DNA from: Deltaproteobacteria bacterium
Lineage (GTDB): Bacteria; Bdellovibrionota; UBA1018; UBA923
Direction: 5' to 3'
DNA length: 13,816 bases
Assembly (NCBI GenBank): GCA_016194725.1
Contig: JACQAW010000441.1
Location: forward strand, 1-13,816
Part shown: piece after piece, positions 6,274 through 13,295 of the stretch
How positions within the stretch are numbered: the stretch's first letter is position 1
Layout of the letters: every line of letters starts with the position of its first letter
Position numbers and translations under genes: made by a program
The notes under the pieces: model-generated
What the model was told of the DNA's origin: nothing
Seen by the model: only the letters and a program-made list of their open reading frames with translations
The model's database searches: none

Positions 6274-8316
6274 ATGCCAAATCGTCTGGCCCAGGAATCC
6301 AGCCCTTACCTCAAGCAGCATTCCGAAAACCCCGTCGATTGGTATGCCTGGAGCGCAGAAGCACTGGAGCGGGCAAAAGTCGAGGATAAGCCTATTCTGT
6401 TGTCGATCGGCTATTCCGCCTGCCACTGGTGCCACGTCATGGAGCACGAGTGTTTCGAGAACGAAGACATCGCCAGACTGATGAATGAAAACTTCGTCAA
6501 CATCAAGGTCGATCGCGAAGAGCGGCCCGACCTCGATCAGATTTACCAGAACGTCGCGCAGCTCATGACCCGCAGTGGGGGCTGGCCACTGACCGTTTTT
6601 CTCACGCCCGATCTGCGCCCCTACTTTGGTGGAACTTATTTTCCGCCCGAAGACCGCCACGGTCGTCCCGGTTTTCCGCGCGTGCTCACCGCGTTGTCGC
6701 AGGCCTATAAAAACGACCGCGCAAACGTGGCCGAAAACGCGCGGCGCCTGACCGAAGCCATCGGCCAGCTCGAGGCGAACCAAATCCAAGCCGAGCAAAA
6801 CACCCGGCCCACCCCCTCGGCCTTGCGAAAAATCTGCGACGCCATTCTGGGTGCCGTGGACTGGCACAATGGCGGCTTCGGTGGCGCGCCTAAATTTCCG
6901 AACACCATGAATCTGACCTATCTGTGGCGCTATGGTTCGGCTACGGGCTTTGGCATGGCACAAGAGGCAGCCCTGCTGGGCCTCACCCGCATGGCCAAGG
7001 GTGGAATTTACGATCAACTGGGCGGCGGTTTTCACCGCTACTCGGTTGACGAGCGCTGGGCGGTGCCGCATTTCGAAAAGATGCTCTATGACAATGCGGT
7101 GCTCGTAAAGCTTCTGGCCGAAGTACTGCTCACAGGCAAAGACTTGAGCACCGACGACCGGCAGCTCTACACGCGCGTGCTGGCCGAAACGACCCGCTAC
7201 GTCCTGCGTGAGATGAAGGCGCCTGAAGGCGCGTTTTATTCCACCCAGGACGCCGACAGTGAAGGCGTCGAAGGAAAGTTTTTTGTCTGGAGCCCGCGCG
7301 CCCTGAGGCAGCACCTGAGCGAGCAGGAGGCGCGCGTATTCGAGCTGCATTACGGCGTAACCGATGCCGGAAATTTCGAAGGACAGGCCGAAACCGTGCT
7401 GTTCATCGCCCAGCCGCTGGTCGACGTGGCGCGCCTGGTTGAGCTGACCCCCGAAAAAACGGCTGAGGTTTTAGCGCAGGCACGCGAAAAGCTGTTTGTG
7501 GCGCGTGAAGCCCGGGTGCGTCCGGGCCGCGACGAAAAAATCATTGCGGGCTGGAACGGTTTGATGATCTCGGGCCTGGCCTGGGCCTCGCGGGCGCTTC
7601 GAGATTCGGGGCAGTGGGGACCGCTGGCCGAAGAGGCGTCTGAAAGCGCGCTGGTGGCCATGAACTTCGTGCGCACGAAAATGTCGCAGGGCCAGGATCG
7701 GCTATGGAGTGTATATAAAGATGGTACCGCGCGCTTCAATGGTTACCTGGATGACTACGCTTTTTTGGCCATGGGCGCGCTGGATCTGGCTCGAATCAGC
7801 GAAGATGAAACCGAGGTCGAGTCGCTCGTGGCGCAAGCCCGGCGCTGGCTCGAGACGGTCCGCCGCCACTTCACCGACAAGGAAGGCGGCACCTATTTTT
7901 TCACCAGCGATGACCACGAAAAGCTGATTCAGCGGCCCAAAACGGTCTTTGACCAGGCCATCCCCTCGGGCAACGCCGTACTGGCTCAGGCTTTTCTGGC
8001 GCTGGGCGAGCTTGTCGCCGAATCCGACTTCGACAAGGCCGCCGACGAGCTGCTCTACAAGCTTTTTCCCACGCTCGAAAAGGTGCCCATGGGCATGGGC
8101 GAAACCGCGTGCGCGGCCCTGCTGGCAGTCGCGGGCCCCGTCACGATCAGCGGCCCTCAGGCGCAAAAAGCCTGCGTGCATCCTCATTTTTTTCGCAAGC
8201 CAGGCCGGCAGCATGAGCTGCTGGTATGTCACAAGAGGACGTGCGACATGCCGCTTACTGACGTGGAGTCGGCACGGGCGCTGGCTTTGAAAAAAATCGC
8301 GCTCAGGGGCGATTGA
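6274..8316 (+). CDS. DUF255 / YyaL / spermatogenesis-associated protein 20-like thioredoxin-domain protein
   Basis: At 680 residues it has the usual full length for this widely conserved family. The N-terminal thioredoxin-like domain is unmistakable: RLAQESSPYLKQHSENPVDW (4-23), then SIGYSACHWCHVMEHECF (44-61) with the CHWC pair Cys50/Cys53, and VDREERPDLDQIY (79-91). SGGWPLTVFLTPD and GGTYFPPED follow (101-126). The remainder is the helical barrel-like part resembling N-acylglucosamine 2-epimerase-type glycosidase folds, with PHFEKMLYDNA and AGWNGLMISGLAWAS. The biochemical role is not established, although homologues are often labelled as possible thioredoxins or redox proteins. There is no signal peptide, so it is likely cytosolic. 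The ATG has GGAGA at 6264-6268. Its last 14 bases overlap the convergent methyltransferase gene. Confidence 0.93.
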   Translation: MPNRLAQESSPYLKQHSENPVDWYAWSAEALERAKVEDKPILLSIGYSACHWCHVMEHECFENEDIARLMNENFVNIKVDREERPDLDQIYQNVAQLMTRSGGWPLTVFLTPDLRPYFGGTYFPPEDRHGRPGFPRVLTALSQAYKNDRANVAENARRLTEAIGQLEANQIQAEQNTRPTPSALRKICDAILGAVDWHNGGFGGAPKFPNTMNLTYLWRYGSATGFGMAQEAALLGLTRMAKGGIYDQLGGGFHRYSVDERWAVPHFEKMLYDNAVLVKLLAEVLLTGKDLSTDDRQLYTRVLAETTRYVLREMKAPEGAFYSTQDADSEGVEGKFFVWSPRALRQHLSEQEARVFELHYGVTDAGNFEGQAETVLFIAQPLVDVARLVELTPEKTAEVLAQAREKLFVAREARVRPGRDEKIIAGWNGLMISGLAWASRALRDSGQWGPLAEEASESALVAMNFVRTKMSQGQDRLWSVYKDGTARFNGYLDDYAFLAMGALDLARISEDETEVESLVAQARRWLETVRRHFTDKEGGTYFFTSDDHEKLIQRPKTVFDQAIPSGNAVLAQAFLALGELVAESDFDKAADELLYKLFPTLEKVPMGMGETACAALLAVAGPVTISGPQAQKACVHPHFFRKPGRQHELLVCHKRTCDMPLTDVESARALALKKIALRGD

Positions 8317-9028
8317 TTTTCGTGCCCAGAGCGACCTGAGTTTTGGACAGGTAGGTTCGCAGAATACCAAACTCGGTTTTTGTCAGACTCGCGCGCAAAA
8401 GCAGGCGCCGAATGTGCAGCATCATGCGCTCGGGCTTGCCATCGCCGCTGATGCCCGCATCTAAAATCGCATTTTGCCAATGCTCAAAAAGCGCTTCCAG
8501 CTCTTCCATCGAAACCGCGCCCGGCACTGTAGCCACGGGGCAACCACTGACCTCTTCGTACACGCGCGAGACAGCCACCGCGACCGAGTGACTCAGGTTG
8601 AGCGAGGGCATCTGCTCAGCGGTTGCAAACGTGCACACATGCGTGCAGCTCGAGAGCTCCTCGCGGCTCAGACCCACGTCTTCGCGGCCAAAAACCAGGG
8701 CGGTCAGGCCACGGCTTCGAAGCCCCCCGATTTCGGCAGTCGAAATCGAAGCCCGCCTGAGCTCGCCGGTGCGCCGGCTAAAACCCACCACGGCCTGACA
8801 GCCCACAACCGCGGCGGCCAGCGAATTCTCAGCGCGAACACTTTGATGAACCGCAACGGCCGGCCCTTTGGCGTAAAGCCTGGCCTCAGGCCCCTGCCAG
8901 TCGCACTCGGGGGTAACCAACCGCACGTCGTGCAGGGCAAAGTTGGTCGCCACGCGACAGCAGGCGCCCACGTTTCCGGCAAACTGCGGAGAAACCAGAA
9001 CAAGTCTAAAGTTACGCAGCTGCAACAC
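8303..9028 (-). CDS. trmJ: TrmJ-type tRNA 2'-O-methyltransferase (SpoU/SPOUT family)
   Basis: This 241-residue enzyme should use S-adenosylmethionine to 2'-O-methylate tRNA, most likely C/U32 in the anticodon loop. The three SPOUT signatures are present: FAGNVGACCRVATNF (16-30, with Asn19 and Arg25), LVFGREDVGLSREEL (111-125) and MPSLNLSHSVAVAV (140-153). These shape the trefoil-knot cofactor site. The helical C-terminal extension (about 165-241), with MLHIRRLLLRASLTKTEFGILRTYL, is what separates TrmJ from short TrmL-type relatives. The start is a GTG inside the end of lgt (17-bp overlap), with no strong ribosome site, so translation probably depends on coupling to lgt. A TTG one codon later is equally possible. 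Its end overlaps the DUF255 gene by 14 bp. Target specificity is inferred from the family. Confidence 0.85.
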   Translation of the reverse strand: MLQLRNFRLVLVSPQFAGNVGACCRVATNFALHDVRLVTPECDWQGPEARLYAKGPAVAVHQSVRAENSLAAAVVGCQAVVGFSRRTGELRRASISTAEIGGLRSRGLTALVFGREDVGLSREELSSCTHVCTFATAEQMPSLNLSHSVAVAVSRVYEEVSGCPVATVPGAVSMEELEALFEHWQNAILDAGISGDGKPERMMLHIRRLLLRASLTKTEFGILRTYLSKTQVALGTKINRP

Positions 9029-9782
9029 GTTTGGTGGGATTCGCGCGAAGTTTGAGATGCAGCACCACCGCCAGCGCCAGCATGGGCAGGCTGATGAACT
9101 GCGACGTCGTCATGACGCCCTCGATCAGGTAGCCGCGAATCAGGTCGCCGCGATAGTACTCGAGAATAAAACGGGCAATCGCATAAATTCCGACGAACCA
9201 GACGACGATTTCGCCCTCATATGCCTTTTTGCCACGGCGAAGCCACAGCGGCACGAACATCACGATCAGGATCAGGAACTCGTATAGCTGAACCGGGTGC
9301 AGATGCCCCAGACCAGGTTCTTTTGCCATGATGACGCCAAACCAGGCGTCAGTCGGCGTGCCATAACAGCAGCCACCCAGCAGACAGCCGATGCGTCCGA
9401 CCGCCAAACCAATGCAGATCCCGTACGCAAAGGTGTCGAGCACAGGCCAAAATGGCATCTTGTAGCGGCGAATGTACCAGATCAGAAAAAGCCATGAGGC
9501 AATGAGCCCCCCGTAATACACGAAGCCCGCGCGCAGATTGAACGCGACTTCAAAAAGATCGATATTCGATTCGTTCAGCCGGGTCAGGACGTAGACTACG
9601 CGGCTGCCCAGCAGGCCCATGAGAAAAACCCACACTACCAGGCGGGTCATCGTGTCGTGATTCCACTTGTTGCGAGTGGCTTCAAGATTCACCACGATCA
9701 AACCCGAAAGGACGCCCAGCGCCATCATGAGGCCATAAGTAAAAAGCTCAAACGAACCATACTTGAAAAGTATCGGATACAT
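9012..9782 (-). CDS. lgt: Prolipoprotein diacylglyceryl transferase
   Basis: Lgt moves a diacylglyceryl group from phosphatidylglycerol to the lipobox cysteine of prolipoproteins, the first step of lipoprotein maturation in the inner membrane. This 256-residue version has the expected seven or so hydrophobic segments. The signature GRIGCLLGGCCYG (129-141) holds the essential Arg130, HPVQLYE lies at 162-168, and ARFILEYYRGD comes near the end. The GG segment reads FVYYGGLIA (87-95), with Tyr where E. coli has His103, a variant I believe occurs in other lineages. The ATG at 9782 is chosen because MYPILFKYGSFELFTYG is the conserved N-terminus. An upstream in-frame GTG (9818) would add 12 residues. 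No clear Shine-Dalgarno is seen. The gene overlaps trmJ by 17 bp downstream and faces the outer-membrane barrel gene 30 bp away. Confidence 0.93.
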   Translation of the reverse strand: MYPILFKYGSFELFTYGLMMALGVLSGLIVVNLEATRNKWNHDTMTRLVVWVFLMGLLGSRVVYVLTRLNESNIDLFEVAFNLRAGFVYYGGLIASWLFLIWYIRRYKMPFWPVLDTFAYGICIGLAVGRIGCLLGGCCYGTPTDAWFGVIMAKEPGLGHLHPVQLYEFLILIVMFVPLWLRRGKKAYEGEIVVWFVGIYAIARFILEYYRGDLIRGYLIEGVMTTSQFISLPMLALAVVLHLKLRANPTKRVAAA

Positions 9783-9812
9783 CGGCAATATAATTACCAG
9801 GAGATCTGGACC

Positions 9813-10349
9813 ATGCACAAGGCCATTGTTTCGCGTTTTGTCTCGAATGTTATTCTGTCAGGTCTGGCTATTCTGGCGCTGAGTCCGGCAAAGGCACAGG
9901 CTGCCAATGGAAATATGTTCTGGGGCTTTGGCCCTGGAATCGAGGTTTTGAGCAAAGATGGGACGGGTACCGGCTTCTACATTCAAGGGTTTCTGGCCCA
10001 TAATTTCAACTCGCACGCCGCAATAGGCGGCCACGCGGGTTACTCCAATCTGGGCGGAGTCGGCATCCAGGCATGGGACTTTGGAAGCTTTGGCCAGCTT
10101 ACGGAACCCGACAGCGGGCTATACGGTCGTTTTTACCTGGACGGAGTGAATATGCGTACGTCTGGCGGAGCGCTGGCACATGGCGTTAACGGCACGCAAA
10201 CAGGGCTGGCCACAGGGGTGGGTTTTGGGATGCTGATTCCTTCGGTGGGCAGCTTTCACCTGGTGCCCGAGCTGACTTACAAAGTTGCGTTCATGCAGAC
10301 GGCGGTGAATCTAGTGGGCATGACTTTCAGCGCGATGTGGGACTTTTGA
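9813..10349 (+). CDS. Small outer-membrane beta-barrel protein
   Basis: This 178-residue protein has a signal peptide (about 1-30: an N-terminal Lys/Arg region, the core VILSGLAILALS, then cleavage near AKAQA/ANG). The mature part of about 148 residues is built of alternating hydrophobic/polar, Gly- and aromatic-rich stretches (FWGFGPGIEV, GTGFYIQGFLAHNF, GLATGVGFGMLIP, FHLVPELTYKVAF). It ends in FSAMWDF, a C-terminal aromatic of the kind recognised by the BAM assembly machine. This fits an eight-stranded barrel of the OmpA/OmpW size class, but no specific family can be named. The ATG at 9813 is set by AGGAG at 9799-9803. An upstream extension of the frame runs antisense through lgt and is not believed. 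The promoter must lie at least partly inside lgt. A hairpin terminator shared with the convergent operon follows nine bases after the stop. Confidence 0.75.
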   Translation: MHKAIVSRFVSNVILSGLAILALSPAKAQAANGNMFWGFGPGIEVLSKDGTGTGFYIQGFLAHNFNSHAAIGGHAGYSNLGGVGIQAWDFGSFGQLTEPDSGLYGRFYLDGVNMRTSGGALAHGVNGTQTGLATGVGFGMLIPSVGSFHLVPELTYKVAFMQTAVNLVGMTFSAMWDF

Positions 10350-10350
10350 G

Positions 10351-10394
10351 AAAAAAGCCCGGTTTCGGTTTCTGGCAACGGCAACCGAAACCGG
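10351..10394 (-). terminator. Intrinsic terminator of the PilZ / receiver-TPR operon
   Basis: Perfect 12-bp arms CCGGTTTCGGTT (10359-10370) and AACCGAAACCGG (10383-10394) enclose a 12-base loop. Read on the minus strand, the stem is followed by GC and then six T (complement of 10356-10351), the classic form. It starts three bases after the minus-strand stop at 10398. It also sits just beyond the + strand stop at 10349, but has no T run on that side, so it acts mainly for the minus-strand operon. Confidence 0.85.
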
Positions 10395-10397
10395 AAA

Positions 10398-11732
10398 TTA
10401 ACCTTTGCGGGCTTTATTGAGCACTTCTTCGAAAATGCCCCGCTTCTCAGGAAATTTCTCGCTGCCCTCATACACCAGCTCTTCCGCCGCCACCACCAAA
10501 TCCGCCTCGGCCGACCGCTGAATCATGACTGCGTACAGCCTGTCATCCACCACTCCGCGCGAAAGCAGCGCGCGCCCCTGGTCGATAATGATCGAGGCTT
10601 TTCCAGCATGGTTATAGACCAGAAAACGGAGCAATAAAAATTCATCCGAGTTGAAAGATTCCGGCGGGAACTTCGAGAGGAAGCTGTCAGCCTCCTTGAT
10701 CAGGTGGTAATCCAGCAGTGCCAGCACGATCTCTTTCAGCACTTTAGTGCGTCCCTGTGCCGTTACCGAGGCCTTTCGAAAAAGCTCGATGGCCCGGTTG
10801 TTTCCCACCTTTGTGCTCAGATAGTATTTTCCGCAGACCACCAGTGCCGCGCAAACATAGCGAATCAGCGTTTCGTCGCGATCGTCGATATTGGTGAAAA
10901 TCGTGTAATAGCGCTCGATGTCTTCGAACTTGCCCGTCACGATGGCCAGTCGCAAAACTTCGGCCAACCGCTTGGGGTTGGCGGGAAAATACTGCGAAAG
11001 CCTGCGCACGATCTCGTAGGCCTGCGTGTGTTCCTGCTGCTTCATCAGCAGATCGTAAAGCCCCACCATGCACTTGTAGTGAATGCGGTTGTAGCTCAGC
11101 CCTTTCTGGTAGCTGCCCTGGGCTTCATTTATGATGTCGCGCAGGGCCTTCACCTGACCTAGATAGTAACAGGCCAGCGAGGGCGAAGGGTCAAGCGGCA
11201 TGGCGCGATTGAAATGGCCTTCGGCCTCGTCGAGCTTGGCTTCGCCCATGGCCGCCTTGCCCGCGTCGATGGCCAGCACGTAATCGCGTGGCTTGATTTT
11301 CTCCAGGGCCGCGCGCATGAGGGTGCGGCGCACGACCTCGGGAGTGAAAGGCTTGATGATGTAGGCGTCGATATCCTCTTCGGCCGAACGGGCAACAGCC
11401 GTCTGAGAGGTGTTGGACGTCACCACGACAAAAAGGCACTCTTTGGTTTCCTCGGGCCGCTGCTCGCGCTGGCTTTGCAGCAGCTCCAGGCCACAACGTT
11501 TGCCCAGGTCATATTCCGCCACGACGATGTGCGGTTTGTCCGAGACTATCGTCGCCTGCGCCTGGCTGAACGTATTGACCAGCAGCGTGAGATTGGAGCG
11601 GGCCCCCAGGTCGCGAAAAACCGCGAAAAGGCCCGAGCGCGAGGAGGTGCTGGGGTCGGCGATGAGCACCTTGCGGCTTTCGAGGTACTTTGCGAAAGCC
11701 TCGGCCTCTTTTTGGTCGAGCTCGATGGTCAC
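10398..11732 (-). CDS. Receiver-domain protein with TPR tail; receiver degenerate at the phospho-acceptor
   Basis: This 444-residue, likely cytosolic, signalling protein has an N-terminal response-regulator receiver (about 20-140) followed by tetratricopeptide-like helical repeats (about 150-440, clearest in EAKLDEAEGHFNRAMPLDPS and the next repeat). Receiver landmarks: KVLIADPS (21-28, one acidic-pocket Asp at 26, Pro at 27), IVVAEYDLGKRCGLELL (69-85), Thr105 in FVVVTSN and Lys127 in YIIKPF. The position that aligns with the phospho-acceptor Asp is Glu73, eight residues before the conserved Gly81, so normal phosphorylation is doubtful. There is no output DNA-binding or enzyme domain; the TPR part presumably binds a partner. 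The start is GTG at 11732, in a GTGA overlap with the PilZ-like gene and with AGGTG a few bases upstream. The longer frame upstream is a shadow of that gene. Confidence 0.82.
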   Translation of the reverse strand: MTIELDQKEAEAFAKYLESRKVLIADPSTSSRSGLFAVFRDLGARSNLTLLVNTFSQAQATIVSDKPHIVVAEYDLGKRCGLELLQSQREQRPEETKECLFVVVTSNTSQTAVARSAEEDIDAYIIKPFTPEVVRRTLMRAALEKIKPRDYVLAIDAGKAAMGEAKLDEAEGHFNRAMPLDPSPSLACYYLGQVKALRDIINEAQGSYQKGLSYNRIHYKCMVGLYDLLMKQQEHTQAYEIVRRLSQYFPANPKRLAEVLRLAIVTGKFEDIERYYTIFTNIDDRDETLIRYVCAALVVCGKYYLSTKVGNNRAIELFRKASVTAQGRTKVLKEIVLALLDYHLIKEADSFLSKFPPESFNSDEFLLLRFLVYNHAGKASIIIDQGRALLSRGVVDDRLYAVMIQRSAEADLVVAAEELVYEGSEKFPEKRGIFEEVLNKARKG

Positions 11733-12139
11733 GGCTTCACCTGCCGCAAGAATTCCGTAATCTCCTCTTGTCGGCGGGCAAACAGCTGCATGAACGAAAC
11801 CCAGCTGACGTCGTCGAACTGAATCAGTGTCACGACCACCCTGATCTTGGCGTCCTTGAGCTCTTTTACGCGGGCAATCTTGCCCGTGCTCTGAAAAAGC
11901 ACCGGGGTCTGAGCATTGGCATTGGAGTCCCTGCGTCCCAGCTTGATCATGACGTTGTGGTCGAGCTTGCATGAGGTTTCGGGCAGCTCGAAGACCAGCA
12001 CGCGGTCGCGAATCTCGCTCAGCGAAACGACGTCGTCGTGCAAGGGATGGCTATTTGCGGTCAGGTTCTGAAACTCAATGGCCAGCTTGATCGAAATGAA
12101 ATCCCGGGGATTCACCAGGTCGTCGTTTGGGGCACCCAT
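11729..12139 (-). CDS. PilZ-like protein (probable, non-canonical)
   Basis: This 136-residue soluble protein is the first gene of a two-gene operon. The C-terminal half has the pattern of PilZ-type beta-barrels: TGKIARVKELKDAKIRVVVTLIQFDD (about 84-109), then WVSFMQLFARRQEEITEFL (about 113-131), like the aromatic and Arg-rich helix that closes many PilZ proteins. However, the canonical c-di-GMP signature (RxxxR followed by D/NxSxxG) is not clearly present. The N-terminal PRDFISIKLAIEF is only a distant match, so ligand binding is uncertain. The partner is the receiver-TPR protein, whose GTG overlaps this TGA. The ATG at 12139 lies about 11 bases after a perfect TATAAT and has no Shine-Dalgarno, pointing to an almost leaderless message. 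The fold assignment is from pattern recognition; coding status is well supported by the operon structure. Confidence 0.6.
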   Translation of the reverse strand: MGAPNDDLVNPRDFISIKLAIEFQNLTANSHPLHDDVVSLSEIRDRVLVFELPETSCKLDHNVMIKLGRRDSNANAQTPVLFQSTGKIARVKELKDAKIRVVVTLIQFDDVSWVSFMQLFARRQEEITEFLRQVKP

Positions 12140-12150
12140 ACGTGTGTTTC

Positions 12151-12180
12151 ATTATAACCACCTGACCAAGGTTTCGACAA
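12151..12180 (-). promoter_or_regulatory. Promoter of the PilZ / receiver-TPR operon
   Basis: On the minus strand a perfect -10 TATAAT (12156-12151) follows an 18-base spacer from TTGTCG (12180-12175, four of six against TTGACA). The expected start site is about 4-6 bases before the ATG at 12139, giving a nearly leaderless mRNA. The site lies in the 111-bp divergent gap to the gene at 12251. Confidence 0.55.
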
Positions 12181-12250
12181 CTTTGCGGGTACGATTTCAG
12201 CCGGCTAGCGCCATGCGGTTCTGGCACCGCCGTTGCAATTACCAGGTGTC

Positions 12251-13030
12251 ATGAAGAAATTCTCGTGGTCCGTTTCGATGCGCGTCTCTTTTGTTTTCAT
12301 TGGTATTGTGGCCGGAATGGGCGTGACCATGGCCCTGGCCCGAGCTGACGACCAGGCCTCTGCCGCCTGCGCGACCCGCGAAATACCCGGTACCCTGGCC
12401 CCGCATTACGACGCCGGCGGCCGCCTGGTAGCCATTGAGGACTACGTCAATCAGGCGAAGGCGCGCCTCACCTTTGCCGGCAGCGCCTTGGACGATATTA
12501 CGCTCACCCACTTCGTTAAAAAACGCGCCAAACCCGACCGTTATGGCAGCACCGAAGTCTGGGGCCCCACGCTCTGGACCGAATACAACAAGAAGACGGG
12601 CAAGCTTGCCGTCGTGCACACCTACGAAAAAGGCTGGCAGCTCACCTACAATATTCCCCAGAGCTTGGACCTCGAAAAGCTGCGCGATCCCAGCGACCAC
12701 AAGATTCATTTCACCGGCGCTCCCGAACGTTGCGATTCGTTCTACGAAAAATGCACCACCTTGCCCGAACGCACGATCGTGCTGCCCGAACCCGTGGCCT
12801 TCAAGCCCGACAGCTGCCTTTCGTTTGGCGGCGTGAACTTTGCGTTAAACCTCAACCAGCCCGCCGCGCCTGACGCCTCGGTGGAAGCTCAGAACTCCGG
12901 CACCAAAACCGTGCAGCCCCGAATTGAATCCCAGCCCGTTTCAGGAAAAGGCGGTCACAACGTTTGTGTCGATGGGCTGTGCATCTTCGTGCATGACGAC
13001 GACGGCAGCGACAAGGTCGACGCCGAATAA
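12251..13030 (+). CDS. Exported Cys-containing protein of unknown function (259 aa)
   Basis: No family is recognised. The ATG at 12251 begins a typical signal peptide: MKK..., a hydrophobic core FVFIGIVAGMGVTMALA (15-31), cleavage near ARA/DDQ (about 32). AGGTG lies only a few bases before it. The in-frame TTG at 12233 would add an unneeded extension, and the ATG at 12278 lacks a ribosome site. The mature region opens with Cys40 and a stretch like APHYDAGGRLVAIEDYV, reminiscent of residue-repeat beta structure. The C-terminal third has paired cysteines (CDSFYEKC, DSCLSF, VCVDGLC) suited to disulfides in the periplasm or outside. The tail is acidic (DDDGSDKVDAE). Direct neighbours give no functional hint: it diverges from the PilZ operon and converges on the polyketide synthase gene. 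Confidence 0.72.
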   Translation: MKKFSWSVSMRVSFVFIGIVAGMGVTMALARADDQASAACATREIPGTLAPHYDAGGRLVAIEDYVNQAKARLTFAGSALDDITLTHFVKKRAKPDRYGSTEVWGPTLWTEYNKKTGKLAVVHTYEKGWQLTYNIPQSLDLEKLRDPSDHKIHFTGAPERCDSFYEKCTTLPERTIVLPEPVAFKPDSCLSFGGVNFALNLNQPAAPDASVEAQNSGTKTVQPRIESQPVSGKGGHNVCVDGLCIFVHDDDGSDKVDAE

Positions 13031-13079
13031 TTTCGAGCGTGAGCCGGCGCCAGCACCCAAAGTCCACGCCCCTGGACAC

Positions 13080-13169
13080 TGGCCGCACTTGGGATTTGGC
13101 ATTTGCGGCTAGGCGCACGACCCTCGGCGCCGAAGTCACCGGCCATCTGCCAAATGCCAAATATGGCCA
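13080..13169. repeat. Large inverted repeat with perfect 12-bp arms
   Basis: ATTTGGCATTTG (13094-13105) and CAAATGCCAAAT (13151-13162) are exact reverse complements. They are flanked by a second matching pair, TGGCC (13080-13084) and GGCCA (13165-13169). The 45-base interior contains the palindrome CGGCGCCG. It lies 50 bp after the stop at 13030, but there is no T tract, so a simple intrinsic terminator is unlikely. An RNA structure or protein-binding site is possible. Confidence 0.5.
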
Positions 13170-13233
13170 GTAAGCGGTGTTCGCCGGTCAGGAGTCAGCG
13201 CAGACCGGCTGAGTAGCTCCGGGGATGGATTCG

Positions 13234-13275
13234 GAGCCAGGATCTGGATCAGGCTCCGGTACAGGTTCCGGCACG
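13234..13275. repeat. Degenerate hexamer repeat encoding Gly-Ser/Thr dipeptides
   Basis: About seven tandem hexamers of the form GGN-(T/A)CN run from roughly 13240 to 13281. In the + frame they read Gly followed by Ser or Thr each time, and almost all other variation is at third codon positions. The frame opens at an ATG at 13225 and closes at TAG 13297-13299, giving a 24-codon ORF with GGGG directly before the ATG but no well-spaced ribosome site. Read on the minus strand the same bases give X-Pro dipeptides with Val, Glu or Asp. It may be a small gene, a linker remnant of a decayed gene or a simple repeat. Confidence 0.5.
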
Positions 13276-13295
13276 GGTACCGATCAGCGGTCACC

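Noticed and set aside
6253..7350. A 365-codon minus-strand open frame
   Set aside because: Antisense shadow of the clearly recognisable DUF255 gene.
7702..8370. A 222-codon minus-strand frame across the end of the DUF255 gene
   Set aside because: It overlaps two recognised genes in other frames and shows no family features.
8474..9055. A 193-codon + strand frame
   Set aside because: Antisense to trmJ, whose SPOUT motifs are clear.
9789..9794. Perfect TATAAT as the promoter of the barrel gene
   Set aside because: The implied transcript start would fall on the ribosome site, and the only -35-like hexamer is 20 bases away. Kept only as a comment.
9657..9812. N-terminal extension of the outer-membrane barrel protein
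   Set aside because: It is antisense to lgt and would bury the signal peptide. The ATG at 9813 has a good AGGAG site.
11733..11972. N-terminal extension of the receiver-TPR protein
   Set aside because: The extra residues are an out-of-frame reading of the PilZ-like gene. The GTG at 11732 has a ribosome site and the usual coupling overlap.
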